Source of the DNA: Planctomycetota bacterium
Lineage (GTDB): Bacteria; Planctomycetota; Planctomycetia; Pirellulales; Pirellulaceae
Direction: 5' to 3'
Assembly: GCA_026692885.1 (NCBI GenBank)
Contig: JAPLNJ010000614.1
Span: 1-24,332, forward strand
Length of the DNA: 24,332 nucleotides
The stretch's first letter is position 1; each line of letters begins with the position of its first letter. Shown here one piece after another: positions 14,761 to 20,150 of the stretch. A model generated the notes under the pieces. That model searched no databases. It saw only the letters and a program-made list of their open reading frames with translations, and was not told where the DNA came from. Made by a program: the position numbers and the translations under genes.

Positions 14761-15093
14761 TCAATCCTGGGCTGCTGGCGCGTCGAGAGAGTCAAGGACA
14801 CGGAACATGCGCAGGAAGCCAGAGATCTCAAACACTTCCCGGACGATCCCTCGGGCGTTGGCCAGAGCAAATTCGCCGCCGACCGCCCCCATCGCCTTGG
14901 CCACGACCAGGATGCTCCGCAGGCCAGCGCTGCTGAGATACTCCAGGGGGCCGAAATCGAGAATCAGCGCCCGCTCGCCCTGCTGGACCGCCTGTTGGCA
15001 GTGGGCTTCGAAGGCGGCACTACTGACGGCATCGAGACGCCCCGACACTCGAACGACCAGGGATGTGCCACAGCGATCATTCTGAATTTGCAT
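14761..15093 (-). CDS. STAS-domain anti-sigma factor antagonist (RsbV/SpoIIAA-like)
   Basis: 110 residues from ATG at 15093, chosen because GGAAGG lies eight bases upstream and because the STAS fold starts at once. The frame stays open to 15186, but that extension is Cys/Pro-rich and unlike the family. The loop YLSSAGLRS (52-60) carries the serine (S54/S55) that the partner kinase phosphorylates. Unphosphorylated it would bind the RsbW-like kinase and free its target; a PP2C phosphatase, not seen here, would reset it. The stop codon is embedded in the next gene's ribosome site. Confidence 0.9.
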   Translation of the reverse strand: MQIQNDRCGTSLVVRVSGRLDAVSSAAFEAHCQQAVQQGERALILDFGPLEYLSSAGLRSILVVAKAMGAVGGEFALANARGIVREVFEISGFLRMFRVLDSLDAPAAQD

Positions 15094-15431
15094 AGGGAAA
15101 GCCTTCCAGGCAGTTTTCTTGGAGGAGGATGGGGGGGGCTCACGTCGACAGCAGGTGCAAACTTCCAGCTCAGACTTATAGCACAACCGATCGGCGGAAG
15201 AAAAGGGCGCGCAACAGTTCCGTCGAGTAAATGGTCGTCAGCTCGTGACGGATCGCGTGTTGGGTGGCAGACCCACCCCTGTAAAGGTGCGATTCTCTGG
15301 GGAAACCGTAGCGTCGGGCCTTGTTGGAGTTCACGCTTTAGCGTGCCAAGCGGGCGATGCCCGCCGCACAAGACACGCTAAAGCGTGAACTCCAACGAGA
15401 TTAACACCTTTACAGGGGTGGGCGGCAGACT
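15094..15431. other. intergenic region with nested inverted repeat
   Basis: No gene. The main content is the double inverted repeat at 15273-15423. Between 15094 and 15240 I see nothing apart from the ribosome site of the STAS gene and a G-rich tract (about 15126-15138). Confidence 0.6.
15273..15423. repeat. nested inverted repeats with flanking direct repeat
   Basis: Outer arms 15272-15289 and 15405-15422 (18 bp, perfect, CCCACCCCTGTAAAGGTG type) enclose off-centre inner arms 15323-15345 and 15374-15396 (23 bp, perfect, GTTGGAGTTCACGC type). The offset (33 bases on one side, 8 on the other) suggests one palindrome entered another. GGCAGAC lies directly on both outer sides (15266-15272, 15424-15430), a possible target duplication. 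Confidence 0.75.
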
Positions 15432-15770
15432 CTACCGCAGCTCGCTGATCAGTTCGTTCAACTCCGCGTCGCTGACATCCAGGCGGGCCGCGGCTACGTT
15501 GAATAAGCGTTTCTCGACAGCCGCCACATCCCCGTCGATCGATATTACATCCAGCAGGCTGACCAGAAACTCCCTGCGATCCTGGTCGCTGGTCGGGACG
15601 GTGAGCACCGCGCCGGGCAGCGACGCCTCGCGCATAGCCGTCTCGAACTCCACCTCGGTGATGCCCCACCGGTCCACGCGGCCCAGCAGGAACTGGATCT
15701 CTTCCTCCGCGAAGTTCTGATCCGCCGCAGCCATCACCATCAGGTTACGAAACTTCTCATAATTGTCCAT
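15432..15770 (-). CDS. TerB-like protein
   Basis: 112 residues, all helical by appearance. The N-terminus MDNYEKFRNLMVMAAADQNFAEEEIQFLLGRVDRWG and the later LLDVISIDGDVAAVEKRLFNVAAARLDVS give the two acidic helix-turn motifs (A-D-x-x-F-x-x-x-E and DGDVAAVE) of the TerB/DjlA domain, which binds metal ions in known members. Function in bacteria outside tellurite-resistance operons is not known. The start is ATG at 15770 with AAGGAG eight bases upstream. It follows the secreted protein gene by 40 bp, likely one transcript. The stop TAG lies in TAGAGTCTGCC, a string also found in repeat DNA at 8249-8259 (inverted). Confidence 0.75.
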   Translation of the reverse strand: MDNYEKFRNLMVMAAADQNFAEEEIQFLLGRVDRWGITEVEFETAMREASLPGAVLTVPTSDQDRREFLVSLLDVISIDGDVAAVEKRLFNVAAARLDVSDAELNELISELR

Positions 15771-15810
15771 TACGATCGTCTCCTTGCGTGCGGTTGGGTC
15801 AGAAAATCCC

Positions 15811-16707
15811 TTAAAACGGCAGTTGTCCCGTGTCCTTGCCTTTGACTTTGGATTTCACCTTAGTCTTGTTCCGGCCGTCGGGGCGCGGCTTGCCGTCCGG
15901 CTTGGGCGATAACTTCTCGTCCAAGGCGGTGCCCAGCGGCTGGGCGGCCTTGATCGTGAGTTTCGTGGATTGGATCTGCGTCGGCACCTGCGGATAGTAC
16001 CAGCCATGCGCTTCCACTTCATCGCCGATTTGCATGTAGCGGTAGTCCGCGATATCAATCGAGATCTCCGCGTCTTCTTTCAGTTCGCCACGCAACATGA
16101 ACGGGCCCGCGGCCACCATGAATTCGCCGTTCTTAATGGCGGTCAGTTGCCCGACCACCTTGAACGTGCCACTCTGCTCTTTGCCGCGGCCGGCAGCCGG
16201 TTTCTTACCAGCGCCACCGCCGGCTCCGACTCCTCCCGCCGCAGGCGGGTCCCCACCGCCAATTGCTTCGCCGCCTCCGAACGCGGTGGCCGGATACACG
16301 CCGGGCGGCTCGGGCGTTTCGCCCTGCCGCACCGGCGGCCGCAGGGTGATGACATCCAGTTTGTGCACCGGATCCTGGATCTTCCCCTTGGCGTCCACCG
16401 TGGCCACGAACCGTACGAGCAGGCCTGGCGTGAGCCAACTCGCCAACGCTTTCCCCGTAAGGCTGATCTGCTGGGCTTCCCCGGGCAGCTTCACGAAATA
16501 CTGGTTGATGGTGTCGTCGCCCACTTGCATCACATCTCCAGACATGGCTTTCAGCTTACCTTTGATCGTCGTCGTTTCCGTCCCGACCGCGGGACGTGGC
16601 AGGACGCGGTTCCCCCCGCGCTGAAATCCCTGGGCGGTAGCCCAGGCCGGGATCAACAACGACGTCACGAGGCAAACAAACATGCGGTTGCGGTTTCGAC
16701 TTGACAT
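15811..16707 (-). CDS. secreted protein with two tandem beta-rich repeats, unknown function
   Basis: 298 residues. A signal peptide is clear: basic MSSRNRNR, hydrophobic MFVCLVTSLLIPAW, cleavage likely after AWATA. Two similar modules follow, about 45-125 (TTTIKGKLKAMSGDVMQV ... VITL) and about 183-258 (TFKVVGQLTAIKNGEFMV ... LTIKA). Each starts with a short strand and a 'G-x-L-x-A-x-x-x-(G)-(D/E)-x-M-V' pattern and ends with a strand after a hydrophilic loop, like an internal duplication of an OB-like domain. They are joined by a Gly/Ala/Pro linker (about 143-178). The C-terminal 35 residues are Lys/Asp-rich. I do not recognise the family. Start ATG at 16707 has AAGGTG five bases upstream. 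It is divergent from panB and leads into the TerB-like gene. Confidence 0.75.
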   Translation of the reverse strand: MSSRNRNRMFVCLVTSLLIPAWATAQGFQRGGNRVLPRPAVGTETTTIKGKLKAMSGDVMQVGDDTINQYFVKLPGEAQQISLTGKALASWLTPGLLVRFVATVDAKGKIQDPVHKLDVITLRPPVRQGETPEPPGVYPATAFGGGEAIGGGDPPAAGGVGAGGGAGKKPAAGRGKEQSGTFKVVGQLTAIKNGEFMVAAGPFMLRGELKEDAEISIDIADYRYMQIGDEVEAHGWYYPQVPTQIQSTKLTIKAAQPLGTALDEKLSPKPDGKPRPDGRNKTKVKSKVKGKDTGQLPF

Positions 16708-16839
16708 GGTGGCACCTTAACTTTCTTGTGGCCCGCGGGAGGTTTTCACACCTGTTCCCAGCATAACGATTTGCGGGCGATAAGGCCAGCCGAACGGCAA
16801 CCGCTTGCTTCGGACTGCGGGCCACGTCACAATTCGGAC

Positions 16840-17640
16840 ATGAGCGACGCATCTCCACGCATTACCGTGCCGGTCTTCACAGGTATGAAGGCCGCTGGGC
16901 AAAAGATCAGCATGCTGACGGCCTACGACTTTTTCATGGCCCAGTTGCTGGACGAGGCGGGCATCGAAGGCATCCTGGTGGGCGACAGCATGTCGATGGT
17001 CATCCAAGGGCACGACACGACGCTGCCGGTCACGCTGGACGAGATGATCTACCACGCCGAGATGGTCGGACGGGCGGTGCGGCACGCGCTGGTAGTGGTC
17101 GACATGCCCTTTCCCACGACGCATCTGGGCATCCACAAAGCCGTCCGGTACGCTGGCCGAATCCTCAAGGAAACCCGCTGCCAGGCGGTCAAGTTGGAGG
17201 GCGGCGCGGAGCAAGCCGATGTGATCGCCGGTTTGGTGTCGGCCGGCATCCCGGTCATGGCCCACGTAGGTCTGCGGCCGCAAAGCGTACATCAGATGGG
17301 CGGCTACAAAGTGCAGCGCGACGAGCCGCGTCTGCTGCACGACGCCCAGGTGGCCCAGGACGCCGGCGCGTTTTCGGTGCTGCTGGAGTGCATCCCGGCA
17401 CCGGTGGCAGCCCGCATCACCCACAGCTTGCGGGTTCCCACGATCGGCATCGGGGCCGGCTCGGATTGCGACGGCCAGGTGTTAGTGGTCAACGACCTGC
17501 TGGGCTTGACCAGCCGCTACGTGCCCCGGTTCGTCAAGCGGTACGCCGACCTGAACGCGATTATCTCGGCCGCGGTCACGCAGTATCGCCAGGAAGTCCA
17601 GACCGGTGCTTTCCCGGACCAAGAGCAGACGTTCCAGTGA
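16840..17640 (+). CDS. panB: 3-methyl-2-oxobutanoate hydroxymethyltransferase
   Basis: 266 residues. It transfers a hydroxymethyl group from methylene-tetrahydrofolate to 2-oxoisovalerate, the first step of pantothenate synthesis. Conserved positions are visible: Mg2+ ligands D49 (LVGDSMSM) and D88 (VVDMPF), K118 and E120 (VKLEGG), and the LLECIPAPVA and IGIGAG loops. Length matches the family. The frame is open 114 bases further upstream, but that part is not PanB-like and the ATG at 16840 begins with the usual short lead to VPVFTGMK. The gene overlaps or abuts mqnA, suggesting a joint transcript. panC and panD are not in the window. Confidence 0.95.
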   Translation: MSDASPRITVPVFTGMKAAGQKISMLTAYDFFMAQLLDEAGIEGILVGDSMSMVIQGHDTTLPVTLDEMIYHAEMVGRAVRHALVVVDMPFPTTHLGIHKAVRYAGRILKETRCQAVKLEGGAEQADVIAGLVSAGIPVMAHVGLRPQSVHQMGGYKVQRDEPRLLHDAQVAQDAGAFSVLLECIPAPVAARITHSLRVPTIGIGAGSDCDGQVLVVNDLLGLTSRYVPRFVKRYADLNAIISAAVTQYRQEVQTGAFPDQEQTFQ

Positions 17641-18530
17641 CTGCATTGAGCATGGGCCATCCGCCACGCCAGAACTCGCGACGTTTGCGCATCGGAGCCG
17701 TCTCGTACCTCAACACCAAACCGCTGGTCTACCACTTGTCGCGGTTGGCCCCCGACGTCGATCTGGTGTTCGATCTGCCCAGTCGCTTGGCCACCGAGCT
17801 GGCCGCCGGGCGTCTGGATGTGGCGCTGATTCCCTCGATCGAGTACCTGCAGGAACCGTCCTACACCATCGTCTCCGACGCGTGCATCGCCTGTCGCGGC
17901 CCCGTGCTCAGCGTCAAGCTGCTCAGCCGAAAACCGCTGGAAGAGATCCGCACGCTGGCACTGGACGAGGGTTCGCGCACCAGTGCGGTCCTGGTCCAGA
18001 TTCTGCTGGACGAGCGTTTCGGTCTCCGGCCGCAGTTGAGATCCCTGCCAATCGGCGCCGCTCCCGGAGATTCGCCGGCCGATGCCGTGCTGCTGATCGG
18101 AGATCGTGCCATTCACGCCCGAGCGGAGACGGCGTTCGTCGAGGACTGGGATTTGGGCGACGAGTGGTGCCGCTGGTCAGCGTTGCCGTTCGTGTTCGCG
18201 ATGTGGGTGGCGCGGGCCGAAACCGATCTGCGAGGCGTCGATGTAGCCTTGTCCGAAGCCCGTGACTTCGGTGTGGCGCACGTCGCAGAAATTGCGAGTC
18301 AGGAAGCCGCCGGAGTCGGTCTGACCGAGTCACAGACGCTGTCGTACTTGCGAGACAACTTGTATTTCTATCTCGGGCCGCGCGAGCGGTGTGGCTTGGA
18401 ATTATTCTACCGCCACGCCGCCCGCCTCGGCCTGACACCCGCTGGAGCGGAGCTGCCGTTGGATCGGAACATTACGCGAGCGGCAGGAAATAACTTGCCC
18501 GTAGGACGGTCCTCCGAGGCCGTCTGGTAA
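17637..18530 (+). CDS. mqnA: chorismate dehydratase, with MITE-encoded C-terminus
   Basis: 297 residues. It converts chorismate to 3-enolpyruvoyl-benzoate, the first step of the futalosine menaquinone pathway. The N-terminal RIGAVSYLNTKPL, then DLPSRLATELAAGRLDVALIPSIEY and ALDEGSRTSAVLVQILL are typical of MqnA, a periplasmic-binding-protein-like fold. I take GTG at 17637, overlapping the panB stop (GTGA); an ATG at 17652 is equally possible. The reading frame runs into a MITE at 18476, so the last 18 residues (TRAAGNNLPVGRSSEAVW) and the TAA stop come from the element. Without the insertion the frame would end ITQNASSGSS and then stop at about 18655. The conserved core lies before this point, so the enzyme probably works. 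Confidence 0.93.
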   Translation: MTALSMGHPPRQNSRRLRIGAVSYLNTKPLVYHLSRLAPDVDLVFDLPSRLATELAAGRLDVALIPSIEYLQEPSYTIVSDACIACRGPVLSVKLLSRKPLEEIRTLALDEGSRTSAVLVQILLDERFGLRPQLRSLPIGAAPGDSPADAVLLIGDRAIHARAETAFVEDWDLGDEWCRWSALPFVFAMWVARAETDLRGVDVALSEARDFGVAHVAEIASQEAAGVGLTESQTLSYLRDNLYFYLGPRERCGLELFYRHAARLGLTPAGAELPLDRNITRAAGNNLPVGRSSEAVW

Positions 18531-18625
18531 ACCAACCTGCGGGACGCAGTGGACGGCCTCGGAGGGCCGTCTTACGGGAAGACCATCCTACATCGGGTTG
18601 GGTAAGTTATTTCCTTCCGCTCGCC
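18476..18625 (+). mobile_element. 150-bp MITE, copy 2, inserted in the 3' end of mqnA
   Basis: Ends GCGAGCGGCAGGAAATAAC and the complement of GGCGAGCGGAAGGAAATAAC, with TTAC on both sides (18472-18475, 18626-18629). Inside is the same GACGG...CCGTC inverted repeat as in copy 1. No coding capacity of its own. It provides the mqnA stop codon at 18528-18530. Confidence 0.88.
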
Positions 18626-18690
18626 TTACGCAAAACGCTAGCAGCGGATCATCGTAAGTGCCTGGAAAAGAACAAGTCTGTAGTTTGACC

Positions 18691-18749
18691 GTAGGACGGA
18701 TTGGCACTTCGGCCCGATGTTTCGGGGACGAAGTGCCAATCCGTCCTAC
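18691..18749. repeat. GTAG...CTAC hairpin with 21-bp perfect stem
   Basis: Arms 18691-18711 and 18729-18749 (GTAGGACGGATTGGCACTTCG and complement) with a 17-nt loop. It has the same GTAG...CTAC borders as the other REP-like repeats. Confidence 0.8.
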
Positions 18750-18782
18750 CACCGAGTCGCCAGGTTATTTCGTTACAACCGC

Positions 18783-18837
18783 TAACCCGAAGCGTCAGCG
18801 AGGAAACGCCGCTCTTCCTCGCTGACGCGTCGGATTA
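18783..18837. repeat. hairpin repeat upstream of mqnC
   Basis: A 14-bp perfect stem (18792-18805 with 18815-18828, GCGTCAGCGAGGAA type) extends to 23 positions with two mismatches. It is 37 bases before the mqnC ATG. Confidence 0.7.
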
Positions 18838-18874
18838 CTTCGTTTCTTTCAGTCGCCTCACCCTACGGCATTTC

Positions 18875-19987
18875 ATGCTCACCCAACTACTCGACAAAGC
18901 CATCGCGGGAGACCGGCTGACACCGGACGAAGGTCTGCAATTGCTCCGTTCGCACGATCTGACGGCCCTGGGCCGAGCGGCCGACGAGGTCGCGCGGCGT
19001 CTGCACCCGGAGCCGTACCGCACCTACAACATCGACCGGAACATCAACTACACAAACGTCTGCACCGCGGTCTGCGACTTTTGCGCCTTCTACCGTTCAC
19101 CCAAGAGCGGCGAAGGCTACGTGCTGCCGCGCGAGGTCGTGCTGCAGAAAATCCAGGAAACGGTCGACGTGGGCGGCGAACAGATCTTATTGCAGGGCGG
19201 ACTGCACCCGGAGTTCAAGCTGGACTGGTACGAGCAGTTGTTGGTCGACATCAAGAGCCGCTTCCCGCAAGTCAACGTGCACGGCTTCAGCCCGCCCGAA
19301 GTGCAGCACTTCACGAAGGTCAACAAACTGCCGCTCCGCACGGTGCTCGGGCGGCTGCAGGCGGCCGGCCTGGGGAGTATTCCCGGCGGTGGTGCCGAGA
19401 TCCTGGTCGATCGCGTGCGCCAGCAGATCACCCGCGGCAAGGTGCTCACCGACGACTGGTTGAATGTCATGCGAGTCTGGCACGAACTGGGCGGCGTCAG
19501 TTCCGCCACCATGATGTTCGGACACGTCGAAACGCTGGAAGAACGCCTCGAGCACCTGGACCGTTTGCGGCGTCTGCAGGACGAGACACATGGTTTCACG
19601 GCCTTCATCTGCTGGACCTTCCAGCCCGACCACACCGAGCTGTCGCAGATCCCGAAAGCCACTCCCTGCGAATATCTCCGGACGCAAGCCGTCGCGCGGT
19701 TATACCTGGACAACTTCCCCAACCTGCAATCCAGTTGGGTCACGCAAGGCTTGAAGATCGGCCAGTTGGCGTTGGTCTTCGGCGCCAACGACATGGGTAG
19801 TTTGATGCTCGAAGAGAACGTCGTCGCGGAAGCCGGGACGGTGCACACCCTGACGCTCGACCAGATCCGCGACGCCATCAGCGAGTTAGGCTACCTGCCA
19901 CGTCAGCGGAACGTCTTCTACCAATTGGTCGACCTCCAGCGCGAGCATTTCGCCATCGAAGCCAATCGCCGCCTGACGCGCCCGTAG
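18875..19987 (+). CDS. mqnC: cyclic dehypoxanthinyl futalosine synthase (radical SAM)
   Basis: 370 residues. It cyclises dehypoxanthine futalosine, the third enzymatic step of the futalosine route. The radical SAM cluster motif is CTAVCDFC (C63, C67, C70), followed by AFYRS. Further MqnC-like parts are LQGGLHPEF, VHGFSPPEV, GLGSIPGGGAEILVD and FGANDMGSLMLEENVV. The ATG at 18875 starts the conserved domain; an earlier open frame from 18701 is made of repeat sequence and is rejected. No Shine-Dalgarno site is visible. mqnA lies 344 bp upstream on the same strand, and mqnB, mqnE and mqnD are not in the window. The stop TAG is the second to fourth base of a GTAGGGTGGGCC repeat, so the C-terminus (RRLTRP) may also have been reset by a repeat. 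Confidence 0.95.
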   Translation: MLTQLLDKAIAGDRLTPDEGLQLLRSHDLTALGRAADEVARRLHPEPYRTYNIDRNINYTNVCTAVCDFCAFYRSPKSGEGYVLPREVVLQKIQETVDVGGEQILLQGGLHPEFKLDWYEQLLVDIKSRFPQVNVHGFSPPEVQHFTKVNKLPLRTVLGRLQAAGLGSIPGGGAEILVDRVRQQITRGKVLTDDWLNVMRVWHELGGVSSATMMFGHVETLEERLEHLDRLRRLQDETHGFTAFICWTFQPDHTELSQIPKATPCEYLRTQAVARLYLDNFPNLQSSWVTQGLKIGQLALVFGANDMGSLMLEENVVAEAGTVHTLTLDQIRDAISELGYLPRQRNVFYQLVDLQREHFAIEANRRLTRP

Positions 19988-20142
19988 GGTGGGCCAAGCG
20001 AGCCGAACCCGAGGCCTCCGCAACTCGACCAACCCAGCCAGCGTCCCCACCCGCGTCCACCGCAAGTCCGAGCGCGGTCCACCGTCGCAAGCAAGGCCAT
20101 TTCCTTGGAATTGGTGGGCCGCGAGTACTTGGCCCACCCTAC
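19984..20142. repeat. 159-bp GTAGGG...CCCTAC element at the mqnC stop codon
   Basis: Terminal inverted repeats of 15 bp (GTAGGGTGGGCCAAG, 19984-19998 and 20128-20142). The segment 20081-20142 is an inverted copy of 14126-14187 with three differences in 62 bases. The 5' end contributes the TAG stop of mqnC. Only eight bases separate its right end from the stop codon of the large minus-strand gene. Confidence 0.8.
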
Positions 20143-20150
20143 CGCAAGCC

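Larger units (their letters stand above)
18531..18874. other. repeat-filled gap between mqnA and mqnC
   Basis: No separate gene. It holds the rest of the MITE (to 18625), a 21-bp hairpin (18691-18749) and another hairpin (18783-18837). The mqnC frame is open through the last part, but this is repeat DNA and not conserved enzyme. Confidence 0.7.

Noticed and set aside
15094..15186. N-terminal extension of the STAS gene
   Set aside because: Cys/Pro-rich, not STAS-like, and a ribosome site lies directly before 15093.
16726..16839. N-terminal extension of panB
   Set aside because: 38 residues of non-PanB sequence; the ATG at 16840 gives the family length.
18701..18720. possible sigma-54 promoter (TGGCAC) upstream of mqnC
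   Set aside because: No TTGC element at the right spacing, and TGGCAC is part of a palindromic repeat arm.
18701..18874. N-terminal extension of mqnC
   Set aside because: The extra 58 residues are encoded by dispersed hairpin repeats; MqnC homology begins at the ATG at 18875.
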